19,094 nucleotides of DNA from Candidatus Colicola caccequi (GCA_018065205.1 JAGHTR010000024.1:1-19094); one strand, 5' to 3'; positions 7,704 to 15,317 are shown, counted from the stretch's first letter. Notes: generated from the letters alone by a model not told the origin. Numbers and translations: made by a program.

Positions 7704-9073
7704 TACTCAATCTCCTTTCTCATTGCATCCAAAGCCTGACGCACAATGGCTTGTAACGGCATCTTGGATGTACATACATATTCACATAAGGCAAAATCCT
7801 CGGGAGCTACTTCATTGGCTCCTAATTCAATCATCTTGTCTAAGTTGAGGGCAATCATAGCCTTAATCAACTGCTCAGGATAGATATCCATCGGAAGCAC
7901 CTTATCATATTCGCCACTGACGATAATAGCACGGCGGCCACCTTTGAGACGAGCATCCCATTGGTATTTGCGTTCACCAAATAACCACTTCATAAAGCAG
8001 TTATCTACAATCATCTTAGCGGGGTCGGTTTGACCGAAATGGAAGGCATTAAAGCGTGGGAACATCCATCCCATAAACTCATGCACATCCGTTCCCTCAC
8101 CAATAACGGTGTAAAGGTTCGTGTAAATCGACATGATATCGTCCAACATCACTTGATGACCATCTAAAGCGTTACCGGCAATAAAGCGGCAAGGCACTTC
8201 TTTATGGTAGTTGGATTCTAATACTGCGCTAACCGGCATACCGGGCAGTACATTGTAGTACTGACGGCCATAAGCCATCGGACCGGCTAATGCCACTTTC
8301 TTCTGCATATCCACAATGCCCTTGGCGAACAAACGACCAATCAAGGCAAGGTTCTGAATACCAATAGTCCAAATCGTTTCACCCTGACGCATCGGACGGA
8401 TGTTGTTAATCTGAACACTTGGATTACCTGCGGGGTGCGGACCGGCTACTTCAAATAGAACGCAGTCCTTCAAACCACGGAATTCAGGCGCAGCGGAGCC
8501 GGCTTTGATTCCTACATAAACCGTAGCAATCTTGCTGAGCGCCGTTACGGCTGCTTGCAGAATAGCTCCTTGACCCTTTAGAACCCACTCGTAATCGGGG
8601 GCTAAGGGAGCGGAACAGAAAGTAGAAATAAAAATGGCTTGGGGCTCTTTGTTAGGCAATGCGATACATGCGTAAGGACGTTGCATAATCAATGGCCACA
8701 AACCGGACTGGAGTAGGAGGGTCTTGACGCCTTCGGCTGTAGTCGCCTTCTTGACGTCAAACTTCGCATACTCAATCTTTGCGTCTGCTAGGATGTTAAT
8801 CGACAGGATTTTGCGGCGATCTCCGCGCACAATCTCCTGCACCGTACCCGAAACGGGCGAGGTGAATAACATCGCTTCAAACGTCTTGTCGTGGAAGAGG
8901 GGACTACCCGCTTTCACTTTGTCGCCTACCTTAACGTCCAACTTGGGCGTAATACCGGCGAAGTGGTCCGGAACAATCTTAAAGACCTCAGGGCGATTAA
9001 CACTACCAAGTGCTAATTCTGCCTTGCCGTCCATCGGTAGATCCAAACCACGTTTCAAGATGATTTGTTGCAT
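7703..9073 (-). CDS. nqrA: Na+-translocating NADH:quinone reductase subunit A
   Basis: A 456-residue cytoplasmic-facing subunit of NQR, which couples NADH oxidation and quinone reduction to Na+ export. The N-terminus (LKRGLDLPMDGKAE, residues 7-20) and the barrel-sandwich (lipoyl-like) part with DVKVGDKVKAGSPLF and SPVSGTVQEIVRGDRR match the family. The length is close to the usual ~445-450. It is the first gene of nqrABCDEF. There is no Shine-Dalgarno sequence before the ATG, only an AT-rich leader of about 45 bases after the predicted start of transcription, unlike all the following nqr genes. Confidence 0.97.
   Translation of the reverse strand: MQQIILKRGLDLPMDGKAELALGSVNRPEVFKIVPDHFAGITPKLDVKVGDKVKAGSPLFHDKTFEAMLFTSPVSGTVQEIVRGDRRKILSINILADAKIEYAKFDVKKATTAEGVKTLLLQSGLWPLIMQRPYACIALPNKEPQAIFISTFCSAPLAPDYEWVLKGQGAILQAAVTALSKIATVYVGIKAGSAAPEFRGLKDCVLFEVAGPHPAGNPSVQINNIRPMRQGETIWTIGIQNLALIGRLFAKGIVDMQKKVALAGPMAYGRQYYNVLPGMPVSAVLESNYHKEVPCRFIAGNALDGHQVMLDDIMSIYTNLYTVIGEGTDVHEFMGWMFPRFNAFHFGQTDPAKMIVDNCFMKWLFGERKYQWDARLKGGRRAIIVSGEYDKVLPMDIYPEQLIKAMIALNLDKMIELGANEVAPEDFALCEYVCTSKMPLQAIVRQALDAMRKEIE
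7711..7718 (-). promoter_or_regulatory. Shine-Dalgarno site of nqrB
   Basis: AAAGGAGA on the minus strand within the nqrA coding end, 7 bases before the nqrB ATG at 7703. Confidence 0.7.
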
Positions 9074-9124
9074 GATAATAATGATTTATTTTGTTTGTTT
9101 TAGATTTTTGCCCATAAAAAGCGT

Positions 9125-9157
9125 GCAAAGGTACAAAGAATTTCGCATATATGCAAA
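9125..9157 (-). promoter_or_regulatory. Promoter of the nqrABCDEF operon
   Basis: On the minus strand a -33 TTTG (9157-9154) and a -7 TACCTTTGC (9133-9125) are separated by exactly 20 bases, matching the Bacteroidota primary sigma consensus. Transcription should start near 9119, leaving a leader of about 45 bases before nqrA. Confidence 0.85.
9145..9154. repeat. 10-bp palindrome at the nqr -33 box
   Basis: GCATATATGC is a perfect palindrome lying in the nqr promoter spacer and touching the last base of its -33 box. It may be a protein-binding site or only chance AT-rich sequence. Confidence 0.4.
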
Positions 9158-9174
9158 TTTTTATACATAAAAAT
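9157..9174. repeat. 18-bp inverted repeat upstream of the nqr -33 box
   Basis: ATTTTTAT-AC-ATAAAAAT is a perfect inverted repeat with 8-bp arms and a 2-bp centre. It starts on the first base of the nqr -33 box and lies 50 bases upstream of the amylase -33 box, so it could affect either promoter. The regulator is unknown. Confidence 0.45.
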
Positions 9175-9223
9175 ATACGATAATCTTGTTTTTGCGAAAA
9201 AAATACATTTTTTGACTATCCGA

Positions 9224-9256
9224 TTTGGTAAAACCAAAAAAAAATCGTACCTTTGC
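9224..9256 (+). promoter_or_regulatory. Promoter of the amylase gene
   Basis: A -33 TTTG at 9224-9227 and a -7 TACCTTTGC at 9248-9256 have a 20-base spacer. Transcription should start near 9262, only about 19 bases before the ATG at 9281 and 10 before the ATG at 9272. Confidence 0.85.
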
Positions 9257-9280
9257 ACCAAATTGTATAAAATGCGTGAT

Positions 9281-11113
9281 ATGAAAAAACTTGTTCTATT
9301 AGTAGCATTAGCATGCACAACAATGTTGCAGGCTGTTTCTGTTCAAAAAGTAGAGCCGCTGAATTGGTGGACCAATATGCAGTGCCCCCTTACTCTAATG
9401 GTTTATGGTGATAACCTGGCTGATGGTCAGGTTACTATCCTTGATGCCAAAGGCAAAGTGCAGGATAACGGATTGCGCATCAAACAGGTGCGCAATGCGG
9501 AAAGCAAAAACTACCTATTTATTGATTTAGACGTGCGTCGTGCCGGTATATACACGTTTGTTATTAAACAGGGACGCAAGAAGGTCAAATTTAATTACGA
9601 GATTGTTGAGCGTAAGGTGTCTAATTGTATCAAAGAGTCTTTCTCGTCCAAGGATATGATTTACCTGTTAATGCCCGATCGTTTCCGCGATGGAGACCCC
9701 ACCAATAACACGGTAGCAGGCATGAAAGAACCTTGTAGAAAAGGCTATATCCATGGCCGACAAGGTGGTGATATTCAAGGCATTATAAACGAATTACCGC
9801 ATATCAAAGAATTAGGCGCAACGTATATTTGGCCTACACCTCTGACTTGGTCTAATGACTCGGCTTTCAGTTACCATGGTTATGCCTGCGCCGATTACTA
9901 TCATATCGACCCGCGTTATGGTACTAATGATTTATATAAACAAATGGTGAAGAAAGCGCACGAAATGGGACTCAAAGTCATCATGGATGTAGTTACCAAC
10001 CATAGCGGCATTGAGCATTGGTGGTCCAAAGACCTACCGTACCAAGACTGGTGGCATCAGTTCCCCGAATATACCGCTACCATCAATGCCTTCACAACGG
10101 CGTATGATATTAATGCTTCGCAGTATGACCGTAAATTGAGTGAGGAGGGGTGGTTCGACCATCATATGCCGGATATGAATTTAGATAACCCTGACTTGCT
10201 CCAATACTTCAAACAATTATACATCTGGTGGATTGAATGGGCTAACTTAGACGGACTACGTGTAGATACCTATCCGTACAATGAGAAGATTCCTATGTCC
10301 GAATGGTGCAAGGCTATTCGCAATGAGTATCCATGGATAAATATTGTTGGTGAAACATGGACTAGACCGGCCAGTCAGGTGGCTTATTGGCAAGCAGGAA
10401 CAGCCAACTACGACGGCTTTAATAGTAACCTTCCTTCGGTAATGGACTTTCCTACCGAAGAGGCTATTCGCCAGGCTTTGGAGAATGATGGTACTGCATG
10501 GGGTGGAGGAATGGCTCGCGTCTACGACGCGCTTACGGCGGACTACCTCTACGGAGATGCCAATAACTTGCTAATGTTTGTAGGCAACCATGACATGGAT
10601 CGCTTTGCAGATATCGTAAAGGATAATGATCCTCGTCGTGTAATGATAGGTCATATTATGATTGCTACGATGCGCGGTATTCCACAAATGTTTGCCGGAG
10701 ATGAATATATGCAGCGTTCCGTAGATATGAGTATGGGGCACTCGGGGCTCCGTCAACCGCTGCCTACTCAGGATGAATTGACCGATACACAAAAAGATGT
10801 CTATAATCAAATGAAAACCTTGTGGAATTGGCGCAAGAGCGAACCTGTTTTGTGGGATGGTAAAACCATGCAATGGCTCGGACGTGATAATACGTACGCG
10901 TACGCAAGATATAATAAGGAGGAGGCCGTACTCGTTTTCATTAACGCCAGCGAACAATCCAAGACCGTTCCGATGAATCACTATCAGGAATTATTGGATA
11001 ACTACGCTACCACAGGAATCCTGCCTCTTCATGGAAATCAAACCATTGACTTGACGCAACCTATCGTCGCAGAACCGGTTAGTGCGCTCGTAGTTAAACT
11101 GGATAAAAAGTAA
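9281..11113 (+). CDS. Periplasmic GH13 alpha-amylase (neopullulanase/cyclomaltodextrinase type, SusA-like)
   Basis: The 610-residue protein has a signal peptide (MKKLVLLVALACTTMLQA). Residues ~22-112 match the cyclomaltodextrinase N-terminal domain (VEPLNWWTNMQCPLTLMVYG). The GH13 barrel follows, with region I DVVTNH at 236-241, region V MPDMNLDNP at 296-304, region II GLRVDTYPY with nucleophile D329, region III GETW with acid/base E358 and region IV GNHD with D438. The C-terminus fits the cyclomaltodextrinase C-terminal domain. It probably cuts alpha-1,4 (perhaps alpha-1,6) bonds of maltodextrins in the periplasm, as SusA of Bacteroides does. It stands alone: no susB, susC, susD or susR is in the window. 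The frame is open further upstream to 9212, but that lies in the promoter; 9272 (MRDMKK) is the other possible start. Confidence 0.9.
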   Translation: MKKLVLLVALACTTMLQAVSVQKVEPLNWWTNMQCPLTLMVYGDNLADGQVTILDAKGKVQDNGLRIKQVRNAESKNYLFIDLDVRRAGIYTFVIKQGRKKVKFNYEIVERKVSNCIKESFSSKDMIYLLMPDRFRDGDPTNNTVAGMKEPCRKGYIHGRQGGDIQGIINELPHIKELGATYIWPTPLTWSNDSAFSYHGYACADYYHIDPRYGTNDLYKQMVKKAHEMGLKVIMDVVTNHSGIEHWWSKDLPYQDWWHQFPEYTATINAFTTAYDINASQYDRKLSEEGWFDHHMPDMNLDNPDLLQYFKQLYIWWIEWANLDGLRVDTYPYNEKIPMSEWCKAIRNEYPWINIVGETWTRPASQVAYWQAGTANYDGFNSNLPSVMDFPTEEAIRQALENDGTAWGGGMARVYDALTADYLYGDANNLLMFVGNHDMDRFADIVKDNDPRRVMIGHIMIATMRGIPQMFAGDEYMQRSVDMSMGHSGLRQPLPTQDELTDTQKDVYNQMKTLWNWRKSEPVLWDGKTMQWLGRDNTYAYARYNKEEAVLVFINASEQSKTVPMNHYQELLDNYATTGILPLHGNQTIDLTQPIVAEPVSALVVKLDKK

Positions 11114-11138
11114 TTTTTAATAGAAAAAGCAAGAAAAA

Positions 11139-11171
11139 TTTGTGTATGTGCGAATTTCTTTGTAATTTTGC
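11139..11171 (+). promoter_or_regulatory. Promoter of the tRNA-Gly gene
   Basis: A -33 TTTG at 11139-11142 and a -7 TAATTTTGC at 11163-11171, with a 20-base spacer, end 10 bases before the tRNA 5' end. It begins 26 bases after the amylase stop; no clear terminator separates them. Confidence 0.8.
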
Positions 11172-11181
11172 ACTCGCAAAT

Positions 11182-11252
11182 GCGGCTTTAGCACATCGGT
11201 AGTGCATCAGCTTCCCAAGCTGAGGAGGCGGGTCCGACTCCCGTAAGCCGCT
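11182..11252 (+). tRNA. tRNA-Gly (anticodon CCC)
   Basis: A full cloverleaf folds: acceptor GCGGCTT/AAGCCGC (11182-11188 with 11245-11251), D stem GCAC/GTGC around ATCGGTA, anticodon stem TCAGC/GCTGA with loop TTCCCAA (anticodon CCC at 11214-11216), a four-base variable region, and T stem GCGGG/CCCGT with one G-U pair. The discriminator base is T, as expected for bacterial glycine tRNAs, and CCA is not encoded. The T loop reads TCCGACT, so position 55, normally U (pseudouridine), is C. It reads GGG codons. It has its own promoter and terminator. Confidence 0.93.
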
Positions 11253-11270
11253 CAACTCCATCGCAAAAAT

Positions 11271-11297
11271 TAGCTCTCATTTTGAGGGCTATTTTTT
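11271..11297 (+). terminator. Rho-independent terminator after tRNA-Gly
   Basis: TAGCTCTCA pairs with TGAGGGCTA (nine pairs, one G-U) around a TTT loop, followed by six T residues. It is 18 bases after the tRNA end. Confidence 0.85.
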
Positions 11298-11400
11298 GTT
11301 CATCTTCCATTTTAAGGCCATTTTTAGGCGATTTAAGCATAGGTTGATAGCAAAATCGACAGGGTGTCGGTAGAAAAAAGTGATTTTATTAGAAGAAAAA
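11298..11400. other. Non-coding stretch before the gyrA promoter
   Basis: No supported gene lies here. The only structure is a 7-bp hairpin at 11355-11371 (ATCGACA-GGG-TGTCGGT, one T-G pair) without a T tract, about 30 bases upstream of the gyrA -33 box. It could be an operator or chance. Confidence 0.4.
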
Positions 11401-11433
11401 TTTGGTAGTATCAAAAATTTTATGTAATTTTGC
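11401..11433 (+). promoter_or_regulatory. Promoter of the gyrA-cinA unit
   Basis: A -33 TTTG at 11401-11404 and a -7 TAATTTTGC at 11425-11433 with a 20-base spacer. Transcription should start near 11439, giving a leader of about 38 bases. Confidence 0.85.
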
Positions 11434-11447
11434 AGCAAATTAGGATA

Positions 11448-11466
11448 TTAATTAGCAACTAATTAA
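11448..11466 (+). repeat. Perfect inverted repeat in the gyrA leader
   Basis: TTAATTAG-CAA-CTAATTAA has perfect 8-bp arms and ends 10 bases before the gyrA ATG. As RNA it would form a weak hairpin next to the start codon; as DNA it could bind a regulator. Confidence 0.5.
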
Positions 11467-11476
11467 ATTTTTTGAT

Positions 11477-14059
11477 ATGAACGAAGACAGAATTATTCCT
11501 GTAAAAATTGACGAGGAAATGAAATCCTCGTACATTGACTATTCAATGAGTGTCATCGTCAGCCGTGCGCTTCCGGATGCTCGTGATGGTTTTAAACCTG
11601 TTCAACGGCGTGTGTTATACGCCATGAACGAAGGTGGTTACACTTCCGATAAGGCCACTAAGAAATCGGCTGCTATCGTGGGTGATGTAATGGGTAAGTA
11701 TCACCCACATGGTGATAGTTCTATTTATGGAACATTGGTCCGCTTGGCTCAGCCTTGGAACATGCGTTATTGCTTAGTGGATGGTCAGGGTAACTTTGGT
11801 AGTGTGGACGGTGATGGTCCGGCTGCTATGCGTTATACTGAGGCTCGTCTAAGTAAGTTAGCCGAAGAAATGCTGCGTGATATTGAGAAGGATACCGTAG
11901 ATATGCAGCGTAACTACGATGACCGTTTCTTGGAGCCTACTGTGCTGCCTTGCCGTTTCCCTAATCTGCTGGTTAATGGTGCTACCGGTATTGCGGTTGG
12001 TATGGCTACTAATATGGCTACCCATAACTTAGGTGAAGTCATCGATGGCTGTGTGGCTTACGTAAAACGTCAGATTGAGATTGATGAGGCTAAGAAAAAT
12101 GGTACCGAAGTGCCCGAAGATATATCGATTGACGAACTGATGGAGTACATTAAGGCTCCTGATTTCCCAACCGGTGGTACGATCTATGGTTACCAAGGTG
12201 TACGCGATGCTTTTGAGACCGGACGTGGTCGTATTGTAGTGCGCTCAAATGCTGATATTGAGACGGATAATAACGGTCGCGAGCATATCATCATTACCGA
12301 ATTGCCTTACGGAGTTGTTAAGAGTGATTTGGTGAAGAAGATTGCTGAGTTAGTGAGCGACAAGAAGATTGAAGGTATATCGGACATCAGCGACCAGTCT
12401 AAGCGCGATATACGCGTGGTGATTGAGGTGAAACGCGACGCGAACGCACAAGTGGTGCTGAATAAACTGTATAAGTTCACGGAGTTACAAAGTTCATTCT
12501 CCGTCAATAACATCGCTCTGGTGAAGGGTCGTCCTCAGTTGATGAACCTTAAGGATATTATCTCTACTTTTATAGAGCACCGTATGGACGTGGTTACTCG
12601 CCGCACCCGTTGGGAACTCAAGAAAGCCGAAGAAAGAGCACACTTGTTGGAAGGCTTAATCATTGCCGTTGATAATATTGACGAAGTGGTTAAGATTATC
12701 CGCGCCAGTCGTACTCCTGCCGAGGCTCAGACTAACTTGGAGAAACGCTTTGAGTTAGATAACCTCCAGTCTAAGGCTATCGTTGATATGCGTCTGAGTC
12801 AATTAACCGGACTGCGTATTGATGAGTTGAAGAACGAATATGCTGAGTTAGAGAAACAGATTGCTCACCTTAACGAGTTATTGGCTGACGAGGTATTGCG
12901 TTATGGCGTTGTAACGGACGAATTGAACGAAGTGAAGGATAAATACGCTGACGAACGTCGCACTAAGATTGTTAAGATGGCTACTGAGTTCAATCCTGAA
13001 GATATGTACGCTGATGACGATATGGTGATTACGATTTCTCACCTTGGCTATATCAAACGTACTCCGCTGGCTGAATTCAAGGAGCAGGGTAGAGGTGGCG
13101 TAGGTATGAAGGCTACCGGTTCGCGTGATGAGGACTTTACCGAGTATGTACATCAGGCAAGTATGCACTCTACCATGATGTTCTTCACTACCAATGGTCG
13201 TTTGTACTGGCAGAAAGTATATGACCTGCCCGAAGGAAACCGTCAAAGCAAGGGACGTGCTATCCAAAATATCATCAATCTGGAAAAGGGTGATAAGGTT
13301 TGTGCCTTCATCAACGTCAAGGGCCTTAATGATCCGGAATATGTCAATAACCACTACTTGATCTTTGCTACCAAGAATGGTTTGATGAAGAAGACTACCT
13401 TAGAGTCTTATAGCCGTCCTCGCGCTAATGGTATCAATGCCGTTGGATTACGTGAAGGAGATGCTTTGATTGGTGTTACGCTCACCGATGGCGAGAGCCA
13501 AATGTTAATCGCTTCCTACAATGGTAAAGTGGTTCGTTTCCCTGAGAATACCGTTCGTCCAATGGGTCGTACCGCAACGGGTGTGAAGGCTATTACATTA
13601 GAAAATGATGGTCAGGATCGTGCAATTGGCATGATTTGTGTAGAACCTAATTCAGATAAGACTGTTCTTGTTATTTCGGAGAAGGGCTGTGGTAAGCGTA
13701 CTCGTCTGGATGACGAAGATGGCGAACCCGTTTATCGTATTACCAACCGTGGCGGTAAGGGCGTTAAGACCATGCAACTCACCGACAAGACCGGTAACCT
13801 GATTGGTCTGCATGCAGTAGATGATGACGAGGACTTGATGCTCATCACTAAGTCCGGCACCGCTATCCGCATGGCAATCGACACGATTCGCGTCATGGGA
13901 CGTGCTACACAAGGCGTTAAACTGATTGAGTTGCAAAAACGCAACGATACACTCATGTTTGGCTGCACTGTTCCTAAGAGCGAAGAGAACGAGAACGCAA
14001 ACGCAAACGAAAACGCAAACGAAAACGCAAACGAAAACGCAAACGATAACGAAAACTAA
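11477..14059 (+). CDS. gyrA: DNA gyrase subunit A
   Basis: An 860-residue protein that forms the A2B2 gyrase with GyrB and introduces negative supercoils by cutting and passing double-stranded DNA. The cleavage tyrosine is Y120 in AAMRYTEARLS. The quinolone region reads HPHGDSSIYGTLVRLAQ at 76-92: S81 equals E. coli Ser83, while the E. coli Asp87 position is G85. The C-terminal DNA-wrapping domain carries the GyrA box as QGRGGVG at 537-543, which separates it from ParC. The last ~25 residues are only Glu, Asn, Ala and Asp in repeats, coded by a 12-bp tandem array. No Shine-Dalgarno is seen. It heads a seven-gene unit. Identity is certain; the tail's effect is unknown. Confidence 0.98.
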   Translation: MNEDRIIPVKIDEEMKSSYIDYSMSVIVSRALPDARDGFKPVQRRVLYAMNEGGYTSDKATKKSAAIVGDVMGKYHPHGDSSIYGTLVRLAQPWNMRYCLVDGQGNFGSVDGDGPAAMRYTEARLSKLAEEMLRDIEKDTVDMQRNYDDRFLEPTVLPCRFPNLLVNGATGIAVGMATNMATHNLGEVIDGCVAYVKRQIEIDEAKKNGTEVPEDISIDELMEYIKAPDFPTGGTIYGYQGVRDAFETGRGRIVVRSNADIETDNNGREHIIITELPYGVVKSDLVKKIAELVSDKKIEGISDISDQSKRDIRVVIEVKRDANAQVVLNKLYKFTELQSSFSVNNIALVKGRPQLMNLKDIISTFIEHRMDVVTRRTRWELKKAEERAHLLEGLIIAVDNIDEVVKIIRASRTPAEAQTNLEKRFELDNLQSKAIVDMRLSQLTGLRIDELKNEYAELEKQIAHLNELLADEVLRYGVVTDELNEVKDKYADERRTKIVKMATEFNPEDMYADDDMVITISHLGYIKRTPLAEFKEQGRGGVGMKATGSRDEDFTEYVHQASMHSTMMFFTTNGRLYWQKVYDLPEGNRQSKGRAIQNIINLEKGDKVCAFINVKGLNDPEYVNNHYLIFATKNGLMKKTTLESYSRPRANGINAVGLREGDALIGVTLTDGESQMLIASYNGKVVRFPENTVRPMGRTATGVKAITLENDGQDRAIGMICVEPNSDKTVLVISEKGCGKRTRLDDEDGEPVYRITNRGGKGVKTMQLTDKTGNLIGLHAVDDDEDLMLITKSGTAIRMAIDTIRVMGRATQGVKLIELQKRNDTLMFGCTVPKSEENENANANENANENANENANDNEN
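13985..14056 (+). repeat. 12-bp tandem array coding the GyrA tail
   Basis: Three exact copies of GAAAACGCAAAC lie at 14009-14044, with degenerate hexamer copies (AACGAG, AACGCA, AACGAT) on both sides. The unit is a multiple of three, so copy number can change without breaking the frame. It codes Asn-Ala-Asn-Glu repeats. Confidence 0.85.
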
Positions 14060-14088
14060 TATTCATTATTCATTATTAACTATTCATT
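14060..14088 (+). repeat. AT-rich direct repeats between gyrA and the TPR gene
   Basis: The whole 29-base gap is made of TATTCATT-like words (TATTCATTATTCATT, then TATTAAC, then TATTCATT). It ends exactly at the ATG of the TPR gene and therefore fills the place of a ribosome binding site. Confidence 0.7.
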
Positions 14089-15315
14089 ATGAAAAAGTTA
14101 TTTTTGATGGCCGGAGTGGCTCTGATAAGTGCTGCCGGTATGGGTCAAATCAAAGACGTTAAGAAAGTTCAAGGTATGATTAATGGCGAAGGAGCCAACT
14201 ATGCTGCTGCTCGCGAACTCATCCAAGGTGCATTGACCAATGACGAGACCAAGGACTTGGCTAATACATGGTATGTAGCCGGTTTGATTGGGTATCAGGA
14301 GGCTAATGCTGAACTCAATAAGGTCTATATGGGACTGCCCGTTGATTATAACGTAGTGGGTGCTGCTCAGCAGGAGAGTTATAAATACTGGCTCAAGGCT
14401 GACGAACTGGCGCAAGTGCTTGTTATGGATAAGAAGGGCAATATGGTGATGGATAAGAAGAACGTATCTATCCGCAAGAGCATTGCCGATAAGATGCTGC
14501 AATACTACCAGAACCAAGGTCTGCTGGGGTATGCCGGCTCTTTCTATGAGCAACAGGACTATGCTTCTACGTATGAGCTGTATAAACTGTATTCCGATAT
14601 ACCTAACCTGCCGATGATGCAGGATGCGAAGATGCAGAGCAAGATGGTGCGTGATACCGTGTATCAGGATATCCGCTTCAGCGCAGGTCAATTGGCTTAT
14701 TCTGCCGAGAAATACAACGAGGCTATTGCTATTTTCCAAGACTTGGTTCATGGTGATTATAAGGCTGTTGCTGCCGGTGAGTACCTCTATAGTTGCTATT
14801 TGAACCTGAAGGACAGTGCTAAGGCGTATGCCGTTATGGATGAGTGCATCCAACTCTTCCCGCAAGAGGAGCGTTTCATCCAAACACGCATCAATGCTTA
14901 TGTAGGTGCTAACGACTACGACAACGCTATTGCATTGCTCGATAAGGCTATTGCACAAAATCCTCAGGCTCAGTATTTCAACTCCAAGGGCTCTATCTTA
15001 AGCATGCAGTATAAGTTTGACGAGGCTATTGAAGTCTTCAAACAAGGTTTGGCTATCGATCCTAACAATGCTGACTTATACACCAACTACGGCTATGTCT
15101 TTGTTGAGAAGGCTAAAAAACTCAATGACGAAGCCGGTTACTTGGATGATGCTGCTTACCAGAAAGTGAAAGATCAGATTGATGCTGCTTACCAAGAGGC
15201 TTTGCCTTTGTTTGAGAAAGCATATAGCATTAATCCTGACAACTACGACTGCGAGCGTGCTCTTAAGAGCATCTACTATCGTCTGGGAATGATGGATAAG
15301 TACGAGGCACTGTAA
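14089..15315 (+). CDS. Exported TPR-repeat protein
   Basis: A 408-residue protein with a signal peptide (MKKLFLMAGVALISAAGMG), so probably periplasmic. It carries tetratricopeptide repeats: clear copies are near 207-222 (AEKYNEAIAIFQDLVH), 275-300 (NDYDNAIALLDKAIAQNP) and 308-335 (YKFDEAIEVFKQGLAIDPNN), with further helical pairs at the start and end. TPRs are protein-binding scaffolds, so a role in envelope assembly or protein interaction is likely, but the partner is not known. TPR proteins of this kind follow gyrA in other Bacteroidales as far as I recall. It begins 29 bases after gyrA in a gap made of AT-rich repeats, and there is no Shine-Dalgarno. Confidence 0.85.
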   Translation: MKKLFLMAGVALISAAGMGQIKDVKKVQGMINGEGANYAAARELIQGALTNDETKDLANTWYVAGLIGYQEANAELNKVYMGLPVDYNVVGAAQQESYKYWLKADELAQVLVMDKKGNMVMDKKNVSIRKSIADKMLQYYQNQGLLGYAGSFYEQQDYASTYELYKLYSDIPNLPMMQDAKMQSKMVRDTVYQDIRFSAGQLAYSAEKYNEAIAIFQDLVHGDYKAVAAGEYLYSCYLNLKDSAKAYAVMDECIQLFPQEERFIQTRINAYVGANDYDNAIALLDKAIAQNPQAQYFNSKGSILSMQYKFDEAIEVFKQGLAIDPNNADLYTNYGYVFVEKAKKLNDEAGYLDDAAYQKVKDQIDAAYQEALPLFEKAYSINPDNYDCERALKSIYYRLGMMDKYEAL

Positions 15316-15317
15316 TT

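Noticed and set aside
3361..9073. Rnf complex instead of NQR
   Set aside because: The NADH/FAD/ferredoxin subunit is NqrF-like, NqrA is present, and no RnfB or RnfC ferredoxin-type subunit occurs.
9212..9280. Longer start of the amylase at a TTG codon (9212)
   Set aside because: This extension would run through the -33 and -7 promoter boxes, and the signal peptide begins at 9281.
11355..11371. Terminator hairpin upstream of gyrA
   Set aside because: The 7-bp stem has no T tract after it, and a better terminator for the tRNA lies at 11271-11297.
12878..13354. Minus-strand reading frame of 158 codons inside gyrA
   Set aside because: It lies within the conserved gyrA coding region and shows no domain or ribosome site.
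14098..14958. Long minus-strand reading frame (286 codons) opposite the TPR gene
   Set aside because: It mirrors a clear TPR protein with signal peptide and repeats, shows no known motif and has no promoter; it is a shadow of biased codon use.
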